From: an uncultured Eubacterium sp.
Lineage (GTDB): Bacteria; Bacillota; Clostridia; Lachnospirales; Lachnospiraceae
Direction: 5' to 3'
Length of the DNA stretch: 23,394 nucleotides
Assembly (NCBI GenBank): GCA_905236225.1
Contig: CAJOPM010000063.1
Location: 1 to 23,394 of the forward strand
Part shown: positions 1 to 7,548 of the stretch, in pieces
Numbering within the stretch: the first letter of the stretch is position 1
How the letters are laid out: each line of letters opens with the position of its first letter
Translations under genes and position numbers: made by a program
Notes under the pieces: generated by a model
What the model was told of the DNA's origin: nothing
What the model saw: only the letters and a program-made list of their open reading frames with translations
Databases searched by the model: none

Positions 1-95
1 TATATCTCAGACGGAGATTGAACCCCGCCTGAGACAAGTTTCTCTCCCCCGCCTACGCTTTGCTTAGAGGCGGGGGTCATCTCGTCTGAAATATA
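1..95. repeat. Structured GC-rich intergenic element (putative dispersed repeat)
   Basis: The sequence folds strongly. An outer stem pairs 7-18 with 79-89 (11 bp, one bulged G) and can be extended by TATAT at 1-5 with ATATA at 91-95. Inside, CCCCCGCCT at 46-54 pairs perfectly with AGGCGGGGG at 68-76. A second copy, CCCCGCCT at 23-30, could pair with the same 3' arm, giving a longer near-continuous stem. The element is far more GC-rich than its surroundings, has no open reading frame, and no U-run follows the hairpin on either strand, so it is not a typical terminator. It may be a miniature or palindromic mobile element, or a structured RNA of a neighbouring transcript. The element may continue beyond the window edge. 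Folding is seen; the repeat nature is inferred. Confidence 0.55.
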
Positions 96-156
96 TATAC
101 CTACTTCTATTTACATATATCGGCATTATTTTAAGAATCATTAGCCTTATTTCATT

Positions 157-978
157 TTATGAAATATTATTTAATTTGCTTAGCATTTCATAAATAGTCG
201 TATGTGAAACAGGATGTATTAATCCCGCCGCGATCTCTGCCATTGGTTCTAATACGAATTTGCGGTTTGACATATCGATATGCGGTATAATCAAATCCTC
301 GTCAAATAATACCAAATCGTCATAAAAAAGAATATCTAAATCGAGCGTACGTTCTCCCCATCTTTCTTTACGCACACGTCCGTTTAGATTTTCAATCTCA
401 TGAAGTTTATCTAATAATTCATGCGGTGAATACAGGCTGTAAATTTTAACGGCGCTATTAAGAAAGTCAGCTTGATTTGTATTTCCATAAGGCTTAGTAA
501 TAATTCTCTTAGACTCGGTAATATTTTTAATCATTTTGTCATCTTTAAGCATAGCTATTGCATTATCTAAATATTTATCTTTATCTCCTATATTTGAACC
601 AAGAGATAAATAAATACAATGCCATTTACGACATATGCTTACAGCTACACTTTCAAGCGGAAGTCCTACCGGTGCCCATGGTTTTAATATTTCCAATGAG
701 ACCTCAGTTAATTTATCATATCTAATCAATAGCGCAGTTGATAATTGATATGCACAGGATTCTATTAACTTAAATGTATTTTCCGTCATAAATGAAGCTA
801 TAAAACGACATACATCAGCATAATCAATTGATGAGGTCAATTTATCGCTTACTCCGGCGCTTCTTAAATCAAGCATTAATTGTGCATTTACTATAAATTT
901 TTGCCCTAATTTATTTTCTTCAGGAAAAACGCCGTGATTAGCATATACTTCAAGCTTCCTGATTGAAATCCGATCCAT
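157..978 (-). CDS. folBK: Bifunctional dihydroneopterin aldolase / HPPK (FolB-FolK fusion)
   Basis: This 273-aa protein carries two consecutive steps of tetrahydrofolate synthesis in the cytosol: cleavage of 7,8-dihydroneopterin to 6-hydroxymethyl-dihydropterin, then its ATP-dependent pyrophosphorylation. The FolB part (about 1-117) shows GVFPEE at 16-21, SIDYA at 50-54, the pterin-anchoring Glu in LIES at 71-74, and the catalytic Lys99 in KPWAP. The FolK part (about 121-273) shows YLSLGSNIGD at 123-132, WGERTLDLDILFYDD at 207-221 with the two Mg-binding Asp (213, 215), and IPH...NRKFVLEP at 231-245. Both domains are about normal length, so the fusion looks intact. The ATG lies inside the end of folP (29-nt overlap), with AAGGA 6 nt upstream, which suggests translational coupling. 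A 7-bp hairpin (ATTTCAT/ATGAAAT) overlaps the stop codon. Confidence 0.95.
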   Translation of the reverse strand: MDRISIRKLEVYANHGVFPEENKLGQKFIVNAQLMLDLRSAGVSDKLTSSIDYADVCRFIASFMTENTFKLIESCAYQLSTALLIRYDKLTEVSLEILKPWAPVGLPLESVAVSICRKWHCIYLSLGSNIGDKDKYLDNAIAMLKDDKMIKNITESKRIITKPYGNTNQADFLNSAVKIYSLYSPHELLDKLHEIENLNGRVRKERWGERTLDLDILFYDDLVLFDEDLIIPHIDMSNRKFVLEPMAEIAAGLIHPVSHTTIYEMLSKLNNIS

Positions 979-1804
979 CTTTGTTCCTTTCGTGTTCGAT
1001 AAGCGCCTCTGTCATTTTTATGGCTCTAACATTTTCTTTTACATTATGAACTCTAACAAACATTGCTCCGGCTCTAACTGCGTATACAGTTGTAACCAAA
1101 GTACCTTCCAGTCTTTGATCGACAGGCAAAGTTAGGGTATTTCCTATAACCGATTTTAAAGAAGCGCCTAAAAGCAATGGATATCCGAGCGTTTTGAGCT
1201 CTTTTAGACGCGCTATCATCATAAGATTTTCTTTGCTTTGTTTGCCAAAGCCTATCCCGGGATCTAGTATTATCTTGTCATTGGAAATACCGGCCTGTTC
1301 TGCGATAATCAGTGATTTTTCAAGATCCTGTTTAACTTCTAACATAACATCCCAATATTTTTCCGATGATCTGTTATGCATTATGCAACAAGGTACATCA
1401 GCCTGTGCTATTACATGTGCCATTTTACCATCAGCTTTTAATCCCCAGATATCATTGACTAAATCTGCGCCTTCTCGCAGCGCTACTTCTGCCACTGAAG
1501 ATTTGTATGTATCAATAGATAACGGGATATCAAAATTCTCTTTTATTGATTTAATTACCGGTGCAACCCTTTCAATTTCTTCTTCGTCAGAAATCTTAAC
1601 ATATCCGGGTCTCGTAGATTCTCCGCCAATATCTATTATATCTACACCTTCATTTATCATTTCCCTAACATGATATAAAGATTCGCTAACACTATCAAAC
1701 TTACCACCATCAGAAAACGAATCAGGGGTGACATTTAGTATGCCCATAACATATGTATGTCCTTCAGTTTTAAAATTCCTGGTACCAATTTTAATTTTGT
1801 CCAT
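950..1804 (-). CDS. folP: Dihydropteroate synthase
   Basis: This 284-aa TIM-barrel enzyme condenses 6-hydroxymethyl-dihydropterin diphosphate with p-aminobenzoate, and is the sulfonamide target. Family motifs run in order: GILNVTPDSFSDGG at 21-34 (Asn24 binds Mg/diphosphate), DIGGESTRPG at 58-67, SIDT at 96-99, NDIWG at 117-121, MHN at 142-144, DPGIGFGK at 181-188, GASLKS at 213-218 and RVHNV at 251-255. One oddity is LKS where most family members have RKS; the substrate-contacting Lys217 is kept. The ATG overlaps the 3' end of folC by 14 nt and is preceded at 6 nt by AGGAG, which fixes the start. It lies between folC and folBK, so substrate maker and user are co-transcribed. Confidence 0.96.
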   Translation of the reverse strand: MDKIKIGTRNFKTEGHTYVMGILNVTPDSFSDGGKFDSVSESLYHVREMINEGVDIIDIGGESTRPGYVKISDEEEIERVAPVIKSIKENFDIPLSIDTYKSSVAEVALREGADLVNDIWGLKADGKMAHVIAQADVPCCIMHNRSSEKYWDVMLEVKQDLEKSLIIAEQAGISNDKIILDPGIGFGKQSKENLMMIARLKELKTLGYPLLLGASLKSVIGNTLTLPVDQRLEGTLVTTVYAVRAGAMFVRVHNVKENVRAIKMTEALIEHERNKDGSDFNQEA

Positions 1805-3098
1805 TATATTCTCCTGATTTGCAAAATTTCATAAATTCTAAGTATATATTTTTCAAGTACGATAACGAGCCCAAACTAATTATTACACTATCCTTTGAGG
1901 ATACTCTTAGTGCATATTGCACCGCATCGGTATAATCCTTTGAACAATATGCATTAGCAAAATTTTGCGAAGCATAATGATATAGTTCTTTTGCGCTAAG
2001 TCCCCTAACTCCTTTAGTATCAACGCATATAATATCTTGCGTCAGTTCTTTAAGAATATTTAACATTTCTTTATAAGCCTTATCTTTAAGAACCCCCATA
2101 ACAATAATTATTCTGTTATTGGGAAATCTATGATTAATAGCTTCTTTTAAAGCTATTATAGCCGGTATATTATGCGCACCATCAATAAAGATATTATATT
2201 CTTTGCATATGGGCGTAAACCGTCCAAATGATGGCGACTTTTTAAGTGCTAATATTATATCATCATTTGAGATATTAAACCCCTGTTCTTTTAACAATAA
2301 TGCTGCATCAATTGCAAGAGCAGCATTTTGAGCTTGATATAACGCAAAAGATTCTATAGTTATATTGCTAATATTCTTATATGAAAATAATATTTTATCA
2401 TCCTTAATGCTTGTAAAGAGCGGATCAAATTTGCTGATACTTAATATACATCTGTTTTTTTGAGCCTCTTTTTTTAATATATCGATTATCTTATCGTCTT
2501 GCATTGCAGTAAGTACTGCATTTGAATTTCTTATAATACCAGACTTGTTTAATGCTATTTGTTCGATAGAATCGCCCAAATAGGCCATATGATCTAATCC
2601 TATAGGCGTAAATACACTTAAGAGCTTGCTGCAAATAACATTAGTTGCATCATCTCTTCCACCCATTCCGGCTTCTAAAATCACTATATCACATTGTTCA
2701 TTTGAAAAATATAAAAATGACAATGCACATTCCATTTCAAATAAAGTCGGATGATTTGCTCCTTCTTCAACAATTCTATCGCAAGCATTCTTAATCACTG
2801 TGTAATAATAAGCCAATTTATCTTTTGGAATAAATTCACCATTAATAGTAAATTTTTCTTCATAGCAAAACACTTCCGGTGTAGAAAATCTACCGCTTTT
2901 ATATCCTGCACAGGTCATAATATCCGAAATATATTTAGCACAGCTTCCCTTACCGTTTGTTCCGGCTATATGAATAAATTTTAATTTTTTTTGAGGCTGC
3001 TTTAACTTTTCAAGAAGTGCATTTATTCCATCGAAATTCATAACACTTCCATATGCCGCTGCATCATCTATAAATTGAAGCGTCTCTTCATATGTCAT
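1791..3098 (-). CDS. folC: Folylpolyglutamate synthase / dihydrofolate synthase family (FolC)
   Basis: This 435-aa Mur-ligase-fold enzyme adds glutamate to dihydropteroate and/or reduced folates using ATP. It shows the P-loop HIAGTNGKGS (about 43-52), the LEAGMGGRDDATN segment, GLDHMAYLG followed by the lysine in NKSGII (the position that is carbamylated in this family, usually within EKAGI), and the C-terminal-domain IDGAHN motif. Length is normal. The start ATG has AGAGGAT at 3106-3112, 7 nt upstream. It is first in the folC-folP-folBK set. The gap to hppA holds a hairpin terminator, so folate genes are expressed either by read-through or from a weak promoter within that 60 bp. Whether it has one or both FolC activities cannot be told from sequence; an adjacent folP-folBK favours at least the dihydrofolate synthase step. 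Confidence 0.94.
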   Translation of the reverse strand: MTYEETLQFIDDAAAYGSVMNFDGINALLEKLKQPQKKLKFIHIAGTNGKGSCAKYISDIMTCAGYKSGRFSTPEVFCYEEKFTINGEFIPKDKLAYYYTVIKNACDRIVEEGANHPTLFEMECALSFLYFSNEQCDIVILEAGMGGRDDATNVICSKLLSVFTPIGLDHMAYLGDSIEQIALNKSGIIRNSNAVLTAMQDDKIIDILKKEAQKNRCILSISKFDPLFTSIKDDKILFSYKNISNITIESFALYQAQNAALAIDAALLLKEQGFNISNDDIILALKKSPSFGRFTPICKEYNIFIDGAHNIPAIIALKEAINHRFPNNRIIIVMGVLKDKAYKEMLNILKELTQDIICVDTKGVRGLSAKELYHYASQNFANAYCSKDYTDAVQYALRVSSKDSVIISLGSLSYLKNIYLEFMKFCKSGEYNGQN

Positions 3099-3120
3099 TT
3101 ATATAATCCTCTTCAATATT

Positions 3121-3151
3121 AAAGGCCGTCACCTAAGCGGCAACGACCTTT
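3121..3151 (-). terminator. Hairpin terminator downstream of hppA
   Basis: On the minus strand a 13-bp stem (3151-3139 with 3133-3121, loop GCTTA) begins just 10 nt after the hppA stop. In minus-strand RNA every stem position pairs, three of them as G-U wobbles; on the plus strand those same positions become C-A mismatches. This asymmetry says the structure is selected as minus-strand RNA. The U-tail is short (UUUAAUAUU), so termination may be incomplete and some read-through to folC is plausible. Confidence 0.7.
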
Positions 3152-3161
3152 TTTTATTTAA

Positions 3162-5183
3162 CTAGAATAACATACTAAGTAATCCGGCACCATCGCATAT
3201 AGCAACAAAAATTGGTGCAAAGACAAGAGAAACAATAGTCATAAGCTTGATAAGAATGTTGATTGAAGGTCCTGAAGTATCTTTAAACGGATCACCAACC
3301 GTATCTCCTACTACAGCAGCCTTATGCGGCTCACTACCCTTACCGCCATGATTGCCGCCCTCGATAAATTTCTTTGCATTATCCCAAGCTCCACCCGCAT
3401 TAGCCATAAATATAGCCATAAGAACACCGGTAACAAGGGCTCCGCAAAGAAGTCCGCCTAAAGCATCAGTACCAAGGAATATACCTATAACAATCGGAAC
3501 AACAATAGCAATGACTCCCGGAAGAAGCATTTCCTTAAGAGCTGCTTGAGTAGAAATTCCTACACATGATTTGTAATCAGGCTTTGAAGTTCCAGCAAGA
3601 ATACCTTTGTCTGCTTTAAACTGACGTCTAACTTCCTCAATCATTTTATATGCAGCTCTTGATACTGCCTGCATCGTGATCGATGAAAATAAGAACGGAA
3701 GCATTCCACCAATAAATAAACCAACAACAACCTTAGTCTGAAGTATATCAATAACTGAAAGCTCAACTGTCTCAGAGAATGAAACAAACAAAGCAAGTGC
3801 TGTAAGTGCAGCAGAACCAATAGCAAATCCTTTACCGATTGCAGCCGTTGTGTTACCTACCGAATCAAGCTTATCTGTAATCTCACGAACGCTTTCATCA
3901 AGCTCAGACATCTCAGCAATACCACCTGCGTTATCTGCTATAGGACCGTAAGCATCTACAGCTACCGTACTACCTGTCGTTGCAAGCATTCCAACAGCAG
4001 CAAGTGCTATACCGTATATTCCTGCAAACTGATATGCTGCAAATATTCCGGCAGCCACAAATATTATCGGAAGTACTGTAGATTCCATACCTACCGCAAG
4101 ACCACTTATAATATTTGTCGCAGATCCTGTCTCTGACTGCTGCGCAATCTTCTTAACATGTTTATGTTCATCAGAAGTATATACTCCTGTAACATATCCA
4201 ATAAGAACACCAACTATAAGTCCTGAAATAATAGCACCTGACGGCTTGAATGTTCCAAGTAACGCCTTACTTAAGATAATAGCAAGAACAACTACGATTA
4301 TATTTGCAACATTAGAACCGGTATTAAGTGCTTTCTGAGGATTAACCCCCTCCTTACCGCGCACAAAGAATACACCAAGGATTGAAGCAAGAATACCAAC
4401 AGCTGATAAAAGAAGCGGGAATACTGCTCCTGCTATTGATCCTGCAAGGTTTGAGTTATATGTAATAACTCCAAGTGTTATAGCAGATACCAAAGAACCA
4501 ACATATGACTCAAAAAGGTCTGCTCCCATACCTGCCACATCACCAACGTTATCACCAACGTTATCTGCAATAACAGCAGGATTACGCGGATCATCCTCAG
4601 GAATACCTGCTTCAACTTTACCAACAAGGTCAGCACCTACGTCAGCAGCTTTAGTATAAATTCCACCGCCAACACGTGCAAACAATGCTATAGATGATGC
4701 ACCGAGTGAAAATCCTGTAAGAATTGTAACATTTCCGGTAATGAAATATATAATACTTATTCCGAAAAGGCCAAGACCTACAACGCAAAGTCCCATAACT
4801 GCGCCACCTCTAAAAGCGACCGGAAGTGCCTTTGACATACCATGCTCTCTTGCTGCATTAGCTGTTCTTACGTTAGCTCTCGTAGCAACATTCATACCTG
4901 CATATCCTGCCAACGTCGAGAAAACAGAACCTATAACGTAGCATACGGCTGAAATCCAACCAATTCCAAAACCTATTACAAGAAACAGTACAATGATAAA
5001 CACTATAAGTATCTTGTACTCTGACATAAGAAAAGCCTGAGCTCCTTCATGGATAGCGTCTGAAATTTCTTTCATACGATCTGTACCAACAGGCTGTTTC
5101 TTAACATTTTGTGCCAGTGCAAATGCAACCAGCAATGCGACTAATCCGATAATCGGGATTAGCCATACTAATCCACCTGACAT
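3162..5183 (-). CDS. hppA: Membrane-bound, K+-dependent ion-translocating pyrophosphatase
   Basis: This 673-aa integral membrane protein (many hydrophobic segments; the family has about 16 helices) hydrolyses pyrophosphate and pumps Na+ and/or H+ across the cytoplasmic membrane, saving energy from biosynthetic PPi. The substrate-binding motif D-x7-K-x-E is at 181-191, followed by NVGDNVGDVAGMGADLFES at 208-226, and acidic DAYGPIADNAGG at 410-421 matches the second Mg-PPi site. GNTTAA at 443-448 carries Ala447 where K+-independent enzymes have Lys, so the enzyme should need K+. Na+ versus H+ specificity is not decided by what I can see. Strong SD GGGAGG at 5192-5197. It has its own promoter and a downstream terminator, so it is a single-gene unit although no terminator separates it from parC upstream. 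Confidence 0.96.
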   Translation of the reverse strand: MSGGLVWLIPIIGLVALLVAFALAQNVKKQPVGTDRMKEISDAIHEGAQAFLMSEYKILIVFIIVLFLVIGFGIGWISAVCYVIGSVFSTLAGYAGMNVATRANVRTANAAREHGMSKALPVAFRGGAVMGLCVVGLGLFGISIIYFITGNVTILTGFSLGASSIALFARVGGGIYTKAADVGADLVGKVEAGIPEDDPRNPAVIADNVGDNVGDVAGMGADLFESYVGSLVSAITLGVITYNSNLAGSIAGAVFPLLLSAVGILASILGVFFVRGKEGVNPQKALNTGSNVANIIVVVLAIILSKALLGTFKPSGAIISGLIVGVLIGYVTGVYTSDEHKHVKKIAQQSETGSATNIISGLAVGMESTVLPIIFVAAGIFAAYQFAGIYGIALAAVGMLATTGSTVAVDAYGPIADNAGGIAEMSELDESVREITDKLDSVGNTTAAIGKGFAIGSAALTALALFVSFSETVELSVIDILQTKVVVGLFIGGMLPFLFSSITMQAVSRAAYKMIEEVRRQFKADKGILAGTSKPDYKSCVGISTQAALKEMLLPGVIAIVVPIVIGIFLGTDALGGLLCGALVTGVLMAIFMANAGGAWDNAKKFIEGGNHGGKGSEPHKAAVVGDTVGDPFKDTSGPSINILIKLMTIVSLVFAPIFVAICDGAGLLSMLF

Positions 5184-5239
5184 TTAGAATTCCTCCCTGT
5201 TACTAAACTTTAATATTTGACTTAAACAGTCCAACGCAA

Positions 5240-5269
5240 ATCTTATCAAAACCGTATATCTTTTGTCAA
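5240..5269 (-). promoter_or_regulatory. Sigma-A-type promoter for hppA
   Basis: On the minus strand, consensus TTGACA (5264-5269) is followed after 18 nt by TAAGAT (5240-5245, 4 of 6 to TATAAT). Transcription would begin near 5233 and leave a leader of about 50 nt before the hppA ATG. It sits just after the parC stop codon, with no terminator between. Confidence 0.65.
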
Positions 5270-5280
5270 GGACAACTTAT

Positions 5281-7515
5281 TTAATGTCTGCTTCCTTTAA
5301 GTCCGCGTTTTGATAGTTTAAGTCGTTCTAAGGCAACTGTATTGCCACCAATCTCTACTGATTGTTGTTCACCATCATATAATAAATAACATTCTTTTAC
5401 ATGATCTTCTTTTGAAAGCTTAATTCCATGTACACCTATGGCTGTTTTTTTCATCTCCGGCAATTCTAAGGTCATTATTCTAAGAGTCATATTTTTTGCA
5501 GTTAAATATACTAAATGCTCTCCGCCATAAATAATTGAAATAAATACAATTGAATCGCCCTCGGAAAGTTTAGTTGCCGCAGTAGTCTTCTTTGTAACAT
5601 CAAAAAGATTACCATCTGTGATTTTTGAATATCCTAATTTGGATACAAACAACAGTTTACGTTTTTTTGCCTCATCTAAGTCGCATAGATATATCATGTT
5701 TTCCTGTTCGCTGTTATAGTTACTGATATTATCTATAGGCGTACCTTTTTCTCTGAATTTCCCGTATGGAATATCGAGCACTTTTATTGAATGCATTTGG
5801 CCGGTATCGGTAAATAAACAGAGTTTACCCAGATTCTTACACTGAATAATGTACTTATTTTCAGAATCTGCAGCCTCTTTGTTTCTCTCATAGGTAATCT
5901 GATCAATACATCTGATATAGCCAAATCTATCCATTAGGACGACTACATCCATCTCCTCTATTTTCTTCTCTTCATATACGGCTTCTGTTTCATTAGTTAT
6001 TACAGTCTTTCTGGGCGTTGCATATTCTTTCTTGATTGCATCAAGTTCTTTCATAATAACCTTAGCCATTGAAGTTTTATGTTCAAGGATATCCTGGTAC
6101 TGAGCAATATTTTTCATGGTTTTATCATGCTCGGCATTTAATGCATCAATTTCAAGACCAACGAGTTTAGAAAGTCTAAGTTCAAGTATTGCAGTGGCCT
6201 GCTTCTCTGTAAATGAAAGATTCTTTGCATCTGCCACAGAACCTTTATATTTAAAATCAATTCCGTCTGTCTTACCTGTCATAAGACATGTTTTTGCCAT
6301 TTTGACAGTTTTAGAGCCTCTGATTATTTCTATAATTAAATCGATAACATCACATGCTTCTATAAGACCTTCTTGAATTTCTTTCTTTTCCAGCTCTTTT
6401 TTTAAAAGATTTGAGTATTTTCTTTTAGATAACTCATATTGAAAATCAACATGATGCCTGATAACTTCTTTAATACCCATAGTTTCAGGTTTACCGTCCG
6501 CAACGGCAAGCATGTTTACTCCAAAGGTATCCTCAAGCCTGGTCTTTTTATAGAGCATATTTTCGAGATTCTTAAGGTCTGCCCCTTTCTTTGTCTCGAT
6601 AACTATTCTAATTCCATCTTTTGATGACATATTGGAAATATCAACAATATCAGTAGTTTTTTTGCTTTCAACAAGACCATATACGTCATTTAAAAATTTT
6701 CCAATGCCGCTGCCAATCATTGTGTAAGGAATTTCAGTAATAACCAGTAAATTTCTTCCACCTTTGCCCTTTTCGATTTCAACTTTACCGCGTAGTTTAA
6801 TCTTACCGGAACCGGTAGCATATATTTGATTCAGCTCATCTTTGTTAACTACTATTCCTCCGGTTGGGAAATCCGGTCCGGGAACATAATCTAAGATTTC
6901 TTCTGTTGTTATAGTAGGATTCTTCATATATGCCTTAACAGCATCAATAACTTCCCCAAGATTATGCGGTGGTATATTTGTGGCCATACCTACGGCTATA
7001 CCTTCAGCACCATTAACCAGTAAATTGGGGACTTTAACAGGTAATACCGACGGTTCTTTTTCTGTTTCATCAAAATTGGGAACAAAATCAACTACATCTT
7101 TATCAAGGTCAGCCAAAAAAACTTCTTGTGTAATCTTTTGAAGCCTTGCCTCCGTGTAACGCATTGCTGCAGCGCCATCACCTTCTATGGAGCCGAAATT
7201 TCCATGTCCGTCTACCAGTGCGACACCTTTTTTGAAATCCTGTGCCATAACAACAAGCGCATCATAAATAGACGAATCACCATGCGGGTGATACTTACCC
7301 ATAGTATCTCCGACGATACGAGCGCATTTTCTATATGGTCTATCATATCTGATACCTAACTCCTGCATATCATAAAGAGTTCGTCTTTGTACCGGTTTTA
7401 GACCATCTCTAACGTCCGGCAAAGCACGCGATATAATAACACTCATTGCATAATCTATATAGGATTTTTGCATAACTTCCGAATATTCGGTTCTTATAAG
7501 CTTCTCCTCGACCAT
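5281..7515 (-). CDS. parC: DNA topoisomerase IV subunit A (ParC)
   Basis: This type IIA topoisomerase A subunit cuts and re-joins DNA, working with ParE to unlink daughter chromosomes. From the start chosen here (744 aa) the catalytic Tyr is residue 120 in AAMRYTEARL, and the quinolone-determining region HPHGDSSIYDA has Ser81 and Asp85, the sensitive-type residues. The breakage-reunion core covers about 1-490, followed by a beta-pinwheel C-terminal domain. No GyrA box (QRRGGKG-like) is visible, which favours ParC over GyrA. A GTG 12 nt further upstream (7527) is possible, but GGAGG at 7521-7525 lies within that extension and 5 nt before the ATG at 7515, so the ATG is preferred. It is the last gene of the trmL-parC set, 33 nt after parE. 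Confidence 0.92.
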   Translation of the reverse strand: MVEEKLIRTEYSEVMQKSYIDYAMSVIISRALPDVRDGLKPVQRRTLYDMQELGIRYDRPYRKCARIVGDTMGKYHPHGDSSIYDALVVMAQDFKKGVALVDGHGNFGSIEGDGAAAMRYTEARLQKITQEVFLADLDKDVVDFVPNFDETEKEPSVLPVKVPNLLVNGAEGIAVGMATNIPPHNLGEVIDAVKAYMKNPTITTEEILDYVPGPDFPTGGIVVNKDELNQIYATGSGKIKLRGKVEIEKGKGGRNLLVITEIPYTMIGSGIGKFLNDVYGLVESKKTTDIVDISNMSSKDGIRIVIETKKGADLKNLENMLYKKTRLEDTFGVNMLAVADGKPETMGIKEVIRHHVDFQYELSKRKYSNLLKKELEKKEIQEGLIEACDVIDLIIEIIRGSKTVKMAKTCLMTGKTDGIDFKYKGSVADAKNLSFTEKQATAILELRLSKLVGLEIDALNAEHDKTMKNIAQYQDILEHKTSMAKVIMKELDAIKKEYATPRKTVITNETEAVYEEKKIEEMDVVVLMDRFGYIRCIDQITYERNKEAADSENKYIIQCKNLGKLCLFTDTGQMHSIKVLDIPYGKFREKGTPIDNISNYNSEQENMIYLCDLDEAKKRKLLFVSKLGYSKITDGNLFDVTKKTTAATKLSEGDSIVFISIIYGGEHLVYLTAKNMTLRIMTLELPEMKKTAIGVHGIKLSKEDHVKECYLLYDGEQQSVEIGGNTVALERLKLSKRGLKGSRH

Positions 7516-7548
7516 AACTGCCTCCACAAATAATCTTTTAAATATGTA

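Noticed and set aside
1194..1673. A 159-codon plus-strand open frame opposite folP
   Set aside because: It is antisense to an intact folP with all motifs, has no SD or domain, and its serine/isoleucine-rich sequence is what the reverse of this gene would give.
3121..3160. Plus-strand terminator suggested by the T-run after the hairpin
   Set aside because: There is no plus-strand gene upstream, and the stem has three mismatches on this strand against none on the minus strand.
4546..4572. Short tandem repeat in hppA
   Set aside because: It encodes the conserved N-V-G-D-N-V-G-D active-site segment and is not a separate repeat element.
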